A stretch of DNA of 64,000 bases from CAISIP01 sp965278985 (GCA_965278985.1 OZ257131.1:248001-312000); one strand, 5' to 3'. Counted from the stretch's first letter, positions 8,673 to 17,478 are shown. Notes: generated by a model not told the origin, from the sequence alone. Program-made: numbers and translations.

Positions 8673-9776
8673 ATGAACACCCTGGCCAAAGACATCGGCC
8701 TGCCCGTGGCCGCGATCGCCGCGGCGCTGTTGCTGTTCGGCGTCTTCGTCGCCTTCGCGGGCGTCGATCCGGTGGAGACCTGGGCGCTGCTGTTCCGTGG
8801 CGCCTTCGGCGACTGGTTCTCGTGGCAGAACTCGCTGCAGCGCGCGGCGCCCTTGATGCTCACCGCCCTGTGCGTGGCGATCCCCGCGCGTGCGGGACTC
8901 GTCATCATCGGGGGCGAGGGCGCACTGGTGCTCGGCGGCCTGGGCGCGGCCGCGCTGCCGGCCCTGGTGCCCGTGCCCGCCAACATCGCCGGCACGGTGA
9001 TGGTGTGCCTGGCCGGCGTGGCCTGCGGCGCGTTGTGGATCGCGCTGGCCGGCTGGCTGCGGCAGGCGCGCGGCATCAACGAGACCATCAGCAGCCTGCT
9101 GCTGGCCTACATCGCCATCGGCCTGTTCAAGCACATCGTCGAAGGGGCGTTGCGCGACCCGGCCAGCCTCAACAAGCCCTCCACCCATCCCCTGGCCGAG
9201 GGCCTGCTGATGAAGGGCCTGTGGGGCTCGGACGTGCATGGCGGCCTGCTGCTGGGCGTGGTGTTGTGCATCGCCTTCTGGGTCTGGCTGCGTTCCACGG
9301 CCTCGGGCTTCTCGGTGCGGGTGGTGGGCGGCAACCCGCGCACGGCGCAGCTCATGGGCCTGCCGGCTTCGGGGCTGATCATCGGCGCCTGCGCACTGGG
9401 CGGCGGCGCGGCGGGGCTCGCGGGGGCCGTGGAGGTGGTGGCGGTGCACACCAATGCCAATGCCTCGCTGGTCGCGAACTACGGCTATGCGGGCATCCTC
9501 GTGGCGTTCATGGCACGCCACAACCCGCTGGCGATCATTCCCGTGGCCATCCTCTTTGGTGGTTTCGGCGCCGCCGGCAGCCTGCTGCAGCGCCGCCTGG
9601 GCCTGCCGGACGCCTCGGTGCTGGTGCTGCAGGGCATGGCCTTCGTGCTGATCCTGGCCAGCGAGGCCCTGCGCCATGTGGAGGGCAAGGCCGTGCTGGC
9701 CAAGCTCTTCGCGCGTCCCTACGAAGAGCTGGAATACCGGACGGCGCCGGGCCATCGGCAGGGGGCATTGGCATGA
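8673..9776 (+). CDS. ABC transporter permease, nucleoside/BMP type (NupB/YufP-like)
   Basis: 367-residue inner-membrane protein with 8-10 hydrophobic segments of the BPD_transp_2 family (GLVIIGGEGALVLGGLGAAALPAL; the conserved RVVGGNPRTAQLMGLP loop near residues 210-225). It pairs with the permease at 9871 to form a heterodimeric channel. It starts 19 bp after the binding protein gene. A repeat-like spacer (9774-9876) separates it from its partner. Confidence 0.88.
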   Translation: MNTLAKDIGLPVAAIAAALLLFGVFVAFAGVDPVETWALLFRGAFGDWFSWQNSLQRAAPLMLTALCVAIPARAGLVIIGGEGALVLGGLGAAALPALVPVPANIAGTVMVCLAGVACGALWIALAGWLRQARGINETISSLLLAYIAIGLFKHIVEGALRDPASLNKPSTHPLAEGLLMKGLWGSDVHGGLLLGVVLCIAFWVWLRSTASGFSVRVVGGNPRTAQLMGLPASGLIIGACALGGGAAGLAGAVEVVAVHTNANASLVANYGYAGILVAFMARHNPLAIIPVAILFGGFGAAGSLLQRRLGLPDASVLVLQGMAFVLILASEALRHVEGKAVLAKLFARPYEELEYRTAPGHRQGALA

Positions 9777-9876
9777 GCACCGCCGGGCCGCCCCCAGGTA
9801 CTCCAGTGGCCGCCACCCGGCCGTTCCCAGGGCGGTCAACCCCGCGGCGCGCAGCGCGAAGGGAGCACCCATGACC
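9774..9876 (+). repeat. Spacer repeat, copy A (stop-to-start intergenic element)
   Basis: The whole gap from the upstream TGA to the downstream ATGACC resembles the gap at 29081-29210. Shared blocks are TGAGC-(AC)-CGCCGGGCCGC-CCCA at the start, CACCCGGCC in the middle and GCGCGCAGCGCGAAGG...ACCCATGACC at the end, where it supplies the GGGAG ribosome site. It can be read through as a short peptide overlapping the permease stop, but this looks like repeat sequence, not a gene. Confidence 0.55.
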
Positions 9877-10791
9877 GCGGACCAGTGGGTCGCCTTGGTG
9901 GCGGCGATCGTGGGTGGCGCCCTCCGCGTCGGTGTGCCCTTCCTGTACGTGAGCCTGGGCGAGTGCCTGACCGAAAAGGCCGGGCGCATCAACCTGGGCC
10001 TGGAAGGCGTGCTGGTGCTCTCGGCCATGGCGGCCTTCGGTGGCGCCTACTGGAGCGGTTCGCCGTGGATCGGCGTGCTGGTGGGCGCGGGCACCGGCGC
10101 GTTGCTGGCCCTGCTGCATGGCGTGTTGTGTTCGCTTCAGGGCGTCAACGACGTGGCCACCGGCATCGCGCTGATGCTGCTGGGCACGGGCCTGGCCTTC
10201 TACCTCGGCAAACCGCTGATCCAGCCACAGGCGCCACAGCTGCCCGCGATCCCGCTCGGAGGCTGGAGCGACTCGCAGGTGGTGCAGGCCGCGCTGCAGA
10301 TCAATGTGCTGCTGCCCATCGGCATCGTGCTGGCCATCGCGCTGGGCTGGGCGTTCGCCAGCACACGGGCGGGGCTGCTGGTGCGGCTGGCAGGGGATTC
10401 GGCGATGGCCACCAGGGCGCTGGGGTATTCCGTCAACGGCATCCGCATCGCCGCCACCATGGCCGGTGGTGCGATCGCCGGGCTGGGCGGTGCGTCGCTG
10501 ACGCTGTTCTACCCCGGCAGCTGGAACGAAGGCATCTCCAGCGGGCAGGGCCTGATCGCCGTGGCGCTGGTGATCTTCGCGCGCTGGAGCCCGATCCGTT
10601 GCGTGGGCGCGGCGTTGCTCTTCGGTGGTGCCGGTGCCATCGGCCCGGCCATGCAGTCCATCGGCGTGGCCTGGGGCTACCACCTGTTCAACACGGTGCC
10701 CTATGTGCTCACGCTGGTGATCCTGGTCCTGACCTGCAAGCCCGGCGCGGTCGCGGCCGGCAGCCCTGGCGAACTGTCATCCGCGCGATAG
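9871..10791 (+). CDS. ABC transporter permease, nucleoside/BMP type (NupC/YufQ-like)
   Basis: 306-residue second channel subunit. The hallmark KAGRINLGLEGVL motif lies near residues 32-44, and a cytoplasmic-loop motif (RLAGDSAMATRALGYSVNGIR) near 175-195 matches the family. The start at 9871 follows GGGAG at 9861. The ORF extends upstream to 9676, but that part overlaps the previous permease in another frame and is not expected to be translated. biuH follows after about 10 bp. Confidence 0.88.
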   Translation: MTADQWVALVAAIVGGALRVGVPFLYVSLGECLTEKAGRINLGLEGVLVLSAMAAFGGAYWSGSPWIGVLVGAGTGALLALLHGVLCSLQGVNDVATGIALMLLGTGLAFYLGKPLIQPQAPQLPAIPLGGWSDSQVVQAALQINVLLPIGIVLAIALGWAFASTRAGLLVRLAGDSAMATRALGYSVNGIRIAATMAGGAIAGLGGASLTLFYPGSWNEGISSGQGLIAVALVIFARWSPIRCVGAALLFGGAGAIGPAMQSIGVAWGYHLFNTVPYVLTLVILVLTCKPGAVAAGSPGELSSAR

Positions 10792-10801
10792 GAACATGCC
10801 C

Positions 10802-11485
10802 ATGCAAGTCCATGCCAATCCCTACGCCTGGCCCTTCGACGCCAGCCTGCGGCCCGACAACACGGCCCTGATCGTGATCGACATGCAGACGGATTTCTGC
10901 GGAAAGGGGGGGTATGTGGATGTGATGGGATACGACCTGTCGTTGACGCAGGCGCCTATCCAGCCCATCCGGCGCCTGTTCGAGGTGATGCGGCCCCAGG
11001 GCTACACCGTCATCCACACCCGCGAAGGCCACCGCCCCGACCTGTCGGACCTGCCGGCCAACAAGCGCTGGCGCTCCCGCCAGATCGGCCGCGACGGGCT
11101 GGGCATCGGCGACGCGGGGCCCTGCGGCCGCATCCTGGTGCGCGGCGAGCCGGGCTGGGAGATCATTCCCGAGCTGGCACCGCTGCCGGGCGAGATCGTG
11201 ATCGACAAGCCGGGCAAGGGCTCGTTCTATGCCACCGACCTGGAGATGGTGCTGCACACGCGGGGCATCCGCAACCTCGTGCTGGCCGGCATCACCACCG
11301 ACGTGTGCGTGCACACGACGATGCGCGACGCCAACGACCGTGGCTTCGAATGCCTGCTGCTGTCGGACTGCACGGCCGCCACCGACCCGGCCAACCACCA
11401 GGCGGCACTGGACATGGTCACCATGCAGGGCGGCGTCTTCGGGGCGCATGCCACCTCCACGGCCCTGCTGGAGGCGCTGGCATGA
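10802..11485 (+). CDS. biuH: Biuret hydrolase (isochorismatase-fold cysteine hydrolase, BiuH type)
   Basis: Predicted to convert biuret to allophanate and ammonia, feeding AtzF. The triad of the cysteine-hydrolase family is present: Asp27 (VIDMQTDFC), Lys136 (IDKPGKGSF) and Cys169 (TTDVCVHTT), numbered from the 10802 ATG. As I recall characterised rhizobial biuret hydrolases, several signatures match: MQTDFCGKGGYVD, GYDLSL, HTREGHRPDL, ANKRWRS and GDAGPCGRIL. ATG 10802 lies 8 bp after AGGA; an ATG at 10796 is possible but sits too close to it. The stop overlaps the next start (ATGA). Confidence 0.83.
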   Translation: MQVHANPYAWPFDASLRPDNTALIVIDMQTDFCGKGGYVDVMGYDLSLTQAPIQPIRRLFEVMRPQGYTVIHTREGHRPDLSDLPANKRWRSRQIGRDGLGIGDAGPCGRILVRGEPGWEIIPELAPLPGEIVIDKPGKGSFYATDLEMVLHTRGIRNLVLAGITTDVCVHTTMRDANDRGFECLLLSDCTAATDPANHQAALDMVTMQGGVFGAHATSTALLEALA

Positions 11486-13062
11486 TCGCGCCGGTCGAGC
11501 CCCGCACCCGCGCGACGGGCGCGCTGGCCCTGGACACCTACCAGCTCACCAAGCGCTTCGGCAGCTTCACGGCCATGGACCATGTGGACATGCGCGTCGA
11601 GCCGGGCACCGTCCACGCGCTGCTGGGCGAGAACGGTGCTGGCAAGAGCACGCTGGTCAAGTGCGTGGCCGGCTTTCAGCGGCCGGACGAGGGCGCGATC
11701 CTCATCGACGGCCGCGAGCGCGAGGTCACCAACCCCATCGTCGCGCGGTCCCTGGGCATCGGCATGGTCTACCAGCACTTCACGCTGGCACCGGGCATGA
11801 CGGTGGCCGAGAACCTGCTGCTGGCCGGCGGCGAGACGCCCGCCGTGATCGACTGGAAGGCGCAGCGCAAGGCGCTGGAGGCCTTCCTCGCCACCACGCC
11901 CTTCCGGCTGGACCTGGACGCCCGCCCGGCCGAACTGGCTGCCGGCGAGAAGCAGAAGCTCGAACTGCTCAAGCAGCTCTACCTGAAGCCGCGCCTGCTG
12001 ATCCTCGACGAGCCCACCTCGGTGCTGACGCCGCAGGAGGCCGACGAGGTGCTGGGCCATGTGCGGGCCTTCGCGCGCAGCGGCCAGTGCACCGTGCTGA
12101 TCATCACGCACAAGTTCCGGGAGGTCATGGCCTACACCGATGCCGTGACCGTGCTGCGCAGGGGCAAGGCGGTGCACCACTGCAATGTGGCGGAAACGGA
12201 TCCGCGGCAACTGGCGGCGGCCATGATGGGCGTGGCTGCCACGCCGGCCGACGCTGTGCATGCCGAAGCCGGCAAGGGGCAGGCGCACGCGAACCGCCCT
12301 GCGGTGGCCTATGGTGCGCGCACCGCGCTGCAGGTCGAGGGCCTGTCGGCCATCGGCGACCGCGGCACGCTGGCCGTGCATGGCGTGGACCTGAAGGTGA
12401 AGGCGGGCGAGATCCTCGGTGTGGCCGGTGTCTCGGGCAACGGCCAGCGCGAGCTGGTGGAGGCGCTGGTGGGCCAGCGTGCCCGCCATGGCGGCAAGGT
12501 GAGCGTGATGGGTGAGCCCTATGCCGCGCGGCGCAAGGAGAACGCGCGCCTCAAGCTGCGCAGCCTGCCCGAGGAGCCGCTGCGCAATGCCTGCGTGGGG
12601 GACCTGTCGGTGGCCGAGAACATGGCGCTGCGCGACTTCGACCAGGCGCCCCTGTCCTCCGGCGGCTGGCTGCGTTTCGGCCAGTGGCGCGAGCGTGCGC
12701 GGGCCTGGATCCGCGAATACGGCGTCAAGACGCAGGGCGAGGGTGCGCCCATCAAGAGCCTCTCGGGCGGCAACGTGCAGCGTGCCGTGCTGGCGCGCGA
12801 ACTGGCCGGCGACATCAACGTGCTGATCGCAGCCAACCCGGTGTTCGGGCTGGACTTCGCGGCCGTGCGCGAGATCCATGCCCGCATCCTGCAGGTGCGC
12901 GACAAGGGCGGGGCCGTGCTGCTGGTGAGCGAGGACCTGGACGAATTGCTGGAGCTCTCCGACCGCATCGTGGTGATGAGCGAGGGCCGCTTCGTGCATG
13001 AAACGGCCGCCGCGGTCGCCGAACGCCACGTGCTCGGTGCCCACATGGGTGGCGGGCATTGA
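11482..13062 (+). CDS. ABC transporter ATP-binding protein with two nucleotide-binding domains (NupA/YufO-like)
   Basis: 526 residues with two tandem ATPase domains, as in sugar/nucleoside importers of the RbsA/NupA type. Domain 1 has Walker A GENGAGKST (about 49-57), an unusual signature LAAGEKQ (about 153) and Walker B LLILDEPTS (about 171). Domain 2 has a degenerate Walker A GVSGNGQRE (about 315), signature LSGGNVQ (about 427) and an altered Walker B (NPVFGLDF). Such asymmetry is usual in this family. The gene sits between two hydrolase genes and completes the BMP importer. Confidence 0.88.
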   Translation: MIAPVEPRTRATGALALDTYQLTKRFGSFTAMDHVDMRVEPGTVHALLGENGAGKSTLVKCVAGFQRPDEGAILIDGREREVTNPIVARSLGIGMVYQHFTLAPGMTVAENLLLAGGETPAVIDWKAQRKALEAFLATTPFRLDLDARPAELAAGEKQKLELLKQLYLKPRLLILDEPTSVLTPQEADEVLGHVRAFARSGQCTVLIITHKFREVMAYTDAVTVLRRGKAVHHCNVAETDPRQLAAAMMGVAATPADAVHAEAGKGQAHANRPAVAYGARTALQVEGLSAIGDRGTLAVHGVDLKVKAGEILGVAGVSGNGQRELVEALVGQRARHGGKVSVMGEPYAARRKENARLKLRSLPEEPLRNACVGDLSVAENMALRDFDQAPLSSGGWLRFGQWRERARAWIREYGVKTQGEGAPIKSLSGGNVQRAVLARELAGDINVLIAANPVFGLDFAAVREIHARILQVRDKGGAVLLVSEDLDELLELSDRIVVMSEGRFVHETAAAVAERHVLGAHMGGGH

Positions 13063-13079
13063 CCGGAGCACCAAACATC

Positions 13080-13799
13080 ATGGACCGCATTCCCCTGCAC
13101 AGCGACAACAACGAGCCCGGCTGCCTGGTGGTGCCGGCGCTGCCCTTCGAATTCCGTTGCGCGCTGGCGAGCACGGCGCTGGTGATCATCGACATGCAGC
13201 GCGACTTCATCGAACCTGGCGGCTTCGGCGCGAGCCTCGGCAACGACGTGTCGCTGCTGGAGGCCATCGTGCCCGCCTGCAGCCGCATGCTGCAGGCCTG
13301 GCGCGCGGCCGGTGGCCTGGTGTTGCACACGCGCGAGGCGCACCGGCCGGACCTGCGCGACTGCCCGCCCGCCAAGCGCCTGCGTGGCAACCCCCGCTTG
13401 CGCATCGGTGACGCAGGCCCCATGGGCCGCGTGCTGGTGGCGGGCGAGCCGGGCGTGGAGATCATTCCCGCGCTGGCACCGGTGTCCGGCGAGATCGTGG
13501 TCGACAAGCCCGGCAAGGGCATGTTCCACGCCACGCCCGTGCAGATGCTGCTGCAGGCCGCCGGCATCCGCTCGCTGCTGTTCATGGGCGTGACCACGGA
13601 GGTCTGCGTGCAGACCAGCATGCGCGAGGCCAACGACCGGGGCTACGAATGCCTGGTGCTGGAGGATTGCACCGAGAGCTATTTCCCCGCCTTCAAGGCC
13701 GCCACGCTGGAGATGCTCCGCGCGCAGGGCGGGATCGTGGGCTGGACGGCGCCCAGCGCGGCCTTGCTGGGCGCCCTGGAGGAGGCCGCGCATTCCTGA
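13080..13799 (+). CDS. Second isochorismatase-fold cysteine hydrolase (biuret/triuret-hydrolase-like)
   Basis: 239 residues with the same fold and triad as BiuH: Asp38 (IIDMQRDF), Lys143 (VDKPGKGMF) and Cys176 (TTEVCVQTS). It differs in several substrate-side positions, for example no FCGKGG motif, GPMGR in place of GPCGR, and a 26-residue N-terminal extension. A paralogue next to biuH recalls the triuret hydrolase described in Herbaspirillum, which yields carboxybiuret and hence biuret. Another ureide amidase activity is equally possible. ATG 13080 was preferred over the TTG at 13059, which overlaps the ATPase stop. Confidence 0.75.
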   Translation: MDRIPLHSDNNEPGCLVVPALPFEFRCALASTALVIIDMQRDFIEPGGFGASLGNDVSLLEAIVPACSRMLQAWRAAGGLVLHTREAHRPDLRDCPPAKRLRGNPRLRIGDAGPMGRVLVAGEPGVEIIPALAPVSGEIVVDKPGKGMFHATPVQMLLQAAGIRSLLFMGVTTEVCVQTSMREANDRGYECLVLEDCTESYFPAFKAATLEMLRAQGGIVGWTAPSAALLGALEEAAHS

Positions 13800-13840
13800 A
13801 GTTCCGCGGGGTGTGCCCGGCGCACCGCGCTGTTAGAGTC

Positions 13841-14587
13841 GTGTCCGTGCACAGTGCCTCCCTCTCTTCCTCCAACGCGCCGCCGCCCGCCGTCCGCCGC
13901 TCACGTGCCGACGAGGTCTACGAGCAGCTCAAGCGCGACATTGCCGATTTCAAGCTCGTGGCGGGCGACCACTTCTCCGAGAACACCTTGTGCGAACGCC
14001 TGGGTGTGTCGCGCACGCCCGTGCGCCAGGCATTGTTCCGCCTGCAGCAGGAGGGGGTGGTGGAGGTGCTCTTTCGCAGCGGATGGCGCGTCCTGCCCTT
14101 CGATTTCGCGCAGTTCGAGCAGCTCTACGACCTGCGCATGGTGCTCGAGACCACGGCCGTGCAGCGGCTGTGCGCCGACGGCGAGCGCGTGGACCGCGGC
14201 GCGCTGCAGGCGCTGGTGGCCATCTGGCTCGTGCCCGCCGAGGCGCGCAGCACCGACACCGCGCAGGTGGCGCAGTGGGACGAGGCCTTCCATTGCACGC
14301 TGGTGGGCGCTGCCGGCAATGGCGAGATGGCACGGGTGCACCGCGACGTGACGGAGCGCATCCGCATCATCCGCCGGCTGGACTTCACCAAGCAGGCACG
14401 CATATCGGCCACCTACGACGAACACGGCAAGATCCTCAAGGCCATCCAGCGCAAGCGCGGCGACCAGGCCGCGATGATGTTGCGCGCCCACATCGAGGCC
14501 AGCCAGGCCGAGGTGCGCAAGATCACGCTGCACGAGGTGTACCTGGCGCGCCAGAGCGCCGTCGAGGCGAGCGCGGCGCGCGCCTGA
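13841..14587 (+). CDS. GntR-family transcriptional regulator, FCD subfamily
   Basis: About 248 residues. The winged-helix N-domain (residues ~20-85: ADEVYEQLKRDI ... LCERLGVSRTPVRQALFRLQQEG) is followed by an all-helical FCD effector domain whose metal-binding pattern is visible (DEAFHCTL, DEHGKILKAI, LRAHIEAS). The start is probably GTG 13841 or 13847; the longer open frame overlaps the hydrolase gene. As the last gene of the cluster it is the likely binder of the two CTTGTATCCAAG palindromes, with a ureide intermediate as inducer (inference). Confidence 0.85.
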   Translation: MSVHSASLSSSNAPPPAVRRSRADEVYEQLKRDIADFKLVAGDHFSENTLCERLGVSRTPVRQALFRLQQEGVVEVLFRSGWRVLPFDFAQFEQLYDLRMVLETTAVQRLCADGERVDRGALQALVAIWLVPAEARSTDTAQVAQWDEAFHCTLVGAAGNGEMARVHRDVTERIRIIRRLDFTKQARISATYDEHGKILKAIQRKRGDQAAMMLRAHIEASQAEVRKITLHEVYLARQSAVEASAARA

Positions 14588-14647
14588 GGCCTGGGGTCCA
14601 CCGCTCCGCCACGAACACCGCGTGCGCCGTGGCCCTGGCTCTCGGGC

Positions 14648-17368
14648 TCAGGTTTCCCTGTCGCGCCGGGTCGCACGGCCCGGATCGGGCTCCCTGCGCG
14701 CCAGGTGGGAGGCCTGCGCGATCTTCGCGCCGTATGCCGTGCGCCAGGCATCGAAGTCCTGCACCGGCATGGGCCGGCCGAAGAGGTAGCCCTGGCCGAT
14801 GTCGCAGTCCAGCGCCAGCAGCGCGGCAGCGGTTTCGTCGTCCTCCACGCCTTCGGCGATGGTGCGCAACCCGAGTTCGCGGCCCAGCGAGATGGTGGAT
14901 TTCGTGACCTGGCGCTCGCGCGGGCTGCCCAGCAGCGCGGAGACGAAGGCGCGGTCGATCTTGATCGCGGTGAAGGGAAACTGGCTCACATAGGACAGGC
15001 TGGAGAAGCCGGTGCCGAAGTCGTCCAGCGCGAGCCCTACGCCGATGTCGCGCAGCTCCTGCAGCCGGCGCAGCACGATCTCGGGGTTGTGGGCCAGCGC
15101 GCCCTCGGTGATCTCCAGGTCCAGCAGATGGGGCGGCGTGGCCCGGCGCGCCAGCAAGGCTTTCACGTGGCCGATGAAGTCGGGGTCGCGCAGGTTGTTG
15201 GTGCTGATGTTGACGGCCAGCGTCACCGGTTGGCCGGCCGCGGCCCAGGCGTGGATCTGGTCCACGGCCTCGCTGAGCACCCAGCGCGTCAGCGGATGGA
15301 TCAGTTCGGTGCTTTCGGCCAGCGGGATGAAATCGGCCGGCGACACCCAGCCCCGTTCAGGGTGCTGCCAGCGCAGCAGTGCCTCCGCGCCGGCGATGCC
15401 TCGGTCTTCCAGCCACAGCTTGGGCTGGTAGAACAGCCGCAACTGGCCTTCGCGGATGGCGGTGCCCAGCTCGCTGCGCAGCTTCAGGTCCCGGCCCGGC
15501 GCACGGTCCAGCGCGCGGGAATAACGCATCCAGTGGTCCACCTCCTGGCGTGCGTGCAACGCGGCCACCTCGGCGCAGCGCAGCAGCTGGCTGGCGTCCA
15601 GCGCGTCTTCGGGGAACCAGGTGCTGCCCAGGCGGGCCTGCATGTCCACGGAGGTGCCCGACACGGCCACCGGCTCGCGCAGCACCGTCTGCACCTGGCC
15701 GCGCAGGGCCTCCAGCGCGCCGCCACGCTCGCCGATGCCCATGGCCACGAACTCCGCGCCGCCCGAGCGGAAAAGGTTCCATGCCTGTGGCAGCAGCGCC
15801 TTGGCCAGGCGCTGCGCGCACACCTCCAGCACGGTGTCGCCCGCGCGGGGGCCGAAGCCCTCGTTGACCTCGCGGAACCGTTCCAGGTTGATGAGCACCA
15901 GGTGCACCTGGACGGCGGGCTGCTCTTCCAGCTGCTTGTCCAGCGCGCGCAGCAGGCAATGGCGGTTGGGCAGGCCGGTCAGCGAATCGTGGTTGATCAG
16001 GTATTCCTGCTGGCGCGCGTGGCGCCGCTCGGCCGAGATGTCGCGCACCACCGACAGCACCAGTCGCTGACCGGCGATGTCGATGGCCGAGAGGCGTAGG
16101 TCGCATTCGATGGTCTGGCCCGTGCGTAGCACGGTGTAGGGCAACTGGTAGCGCAGTGGCTCACCGGCCAGCACCTGCGCGATCCGCCGCTCGTCCCCCG
16201 CCAGGCCATCTTCGGCGCGGTACAGCGCATCGCAATGCTGGCCCACGGCCTCTTCGCGCCGCGTGAGGCCCAGGAGCCGCAGCATGCTGGCGTTGACCCC
16301 GGCAATGCGCCCATCGGCGCGCAGCACCAGCATCGCGTCGGAGACGTCCTCGAACAGCCGGCGGTAGGTGCGCTCGCTGGCCGTCATGGCCGCATTGAGG
16401 CGGAACAGGCTGCGCGCGAACCAGCCGATGGACAACAGCGCCGCCAGCAGCACGACGACCTTGCCCACGCTGCGCGCGCGCCAGCGTTGCAGGTACACCT
16501 CCTCGTACTGCGCGCTGGCGGCGATGAAAGGATACTGTTGTGATCGATGGTAGGCGCCTGCCAGCGCCTGGCCCTGCAGCCCGGTGGCGCGCAGGCTGCC
16601 CTGGGGCTGCTCGCGCGCCAAAGCCGCCAGGTGCTCCGACTCGAGCAGCCGGCGGCCGCGCACGAGGTCCTCGTTGCTGGAGCGGGCGATGATGGTGCCA
16701 TCCAGCAGATACAGGGCCTCGCCGCTGTCTGCGCGTTCCGACCCCAGTTCGGACGTGTAGGCCTTGAGCTTGGACATGGGCACCAGCGCGCCGACCTGCG
16801 CGCCGGGCGCGCGGGGGAGCCGCAACGGGAGCAACACGGGCAGGAAATAGTCGCCACGCGGTCCGCGCACCGGTGCCTGCAGGGCGATGGCGTTGCCGCC
16901 ATCGAGCGCGGGCAAGGCCAGGATGGCGGCATCGAATGCCGTGGTGGCCAGTCCGTCGCGTCCCACGGCGCTGACCGCCTGGCCTTGCCGCAGGAACAGC
17001 AGATGGGACACGGGGTCGTAGCGCATGGCGGTCGCCAGCGCCTCTTGCACCGCGGCATCGGGCAGGGGCGTTGCCGCAGGCCCCGGCCCGGCCGCCGCTT
17101 CCCGGGCGGCCGGCCTTTGCAGGTCGGCCTCGATGCCGCGCAGGCTGGCGGCGGCCTGGTCGAGGACCTGCTCCACCTGGATCCGCATCGATGTGCTCAC
17201 GTTGCGGTCGGTCTTCTCGCCCAGGGCCTGCGCCTCGTGGCGGTCGCGCACGATGGAGACGATGGTGCCCCCCGCGACGAGCACGGCGGTGGCGACCAGC
17301 CCGATGCGCAACACGCGGGAGAACCGCGCATTGAGGATCAAGGTGTCGCTGGACGAAAGGAGGTGCAT
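14648..17368 (-). CDS. PAS-GGDEF-EAL signalling protein (probable c-di-GMP phosphodiesterase)
   Basis: 906-residue membrane protein. It has a TM helix near residue 25, a roughly 270-residue periplasmic sensor, a second TM (VVVLLAALLSIGWFARSLF), PAS, GGDEF and EAL domains. The cyclase motif reads GGAEF (in RSGGAEFVA), missing the catalytic acid. The EAL domain is intact: EALLRW, NISTNNL, EITEG, LDDFGTGFSSL, KIDRAF and IAEGVED. It should therefore degrade c-di-GMP, with GGAEF as a possible GTP-sensing site. ATG 17368 follows GAGGG; an in-frame ATG 23 codons upstream was rejected. It is convergent with the GntR gene. Confidence 0.87.
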   Translation of the reverse strand: MHLLSSSDTLILNARFSRVLRIGLVATAVLVAGGTIVSIVRDRHEAQALGEKTDRNVSTSMRIQVEQVLDQAAASLRGIEADLQRPAAREAAAGPGPAATPLPDAAVQEALATAMRYDPVSHLLFLRQGQAVSAVGRDGLATTAFDAAILALPALDGGNAIALQAPVRGPRGDYFLPVLLPLRLPRAPGAQVGALVPMSKLKAYTSELGSERADSGEALYLLDGTIIARSSNEDLVRGRRLLESEHLAALAREQPQGSLRATGLQGQALAGAYHRSQQYPFIAASAQYEEVYLQRWRARSVGKVVVLLAALLSIGWFARSLFRLNAAMTASERTYRRLFEDVSDAMLVLRADGRIAGVNASMLRLLGLTRREEAVGQHCDALYRAEDGLAGDERRIAQVLAGEPLRYQLPYTVLRTGQTIECDLRLSAIDIAGQRLVLSVVRDISAERRHARQQEYLINHDSLTGLPNRHCLLRALDKQLEEQPAVQVHLVLINLERFREVNEGFGPRAGDTVLEVCAQRLAKALLPQAWNLFRSGGAEFVAMGIGERGGALEALRGQVQTVLREPVAVSGTSVDMQARLGSTWFPEDALDASQLLRCAEVAALHARQEVDHWMRYSRALDRAPGRDLKLRSELGTAIREGQLRLFYQPKLWLEDRGIAGAEALLRWQHPERGWVSPADFIPLAESTELIHPLTRWVLSEAVDQIHAWAAAGQPVTLAVNISTNNLRDPDFIGHVKALLARRATPPHLLDLEITEGALAHNPEIVLRRLQELRDIGVGLALDDFGTGFSSLSYVSQFPFTAIKIDRAFVSALLGSPRERQVTKSTISLGRELGLRTIAEGVEDDETAAALLALDCDIGQGYLFGRPMPVQDFDAWRTAYGAKIAQASHLARREPDPGRATRRDRET

Positions 17369-17478
17369 GGACGCCCTCGGCTCCAAGGTGCGGCTTGGCC
17401 TGCACCGACTCCCCGCTGCCATGTTAGCGCCGAGCATGCTCCCGGCGCCAGCCTCTCGTCGCTTGCGATACTCGGCCC

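Noticed and set aside
9775..9870. Short frame overlapping the permease stop (MSTAGPPPGTPV...)
   Set aside because: The sequence is part of a spacer repeat also found at 29081, is Pro/Arg-rich, and does not look like a protein.
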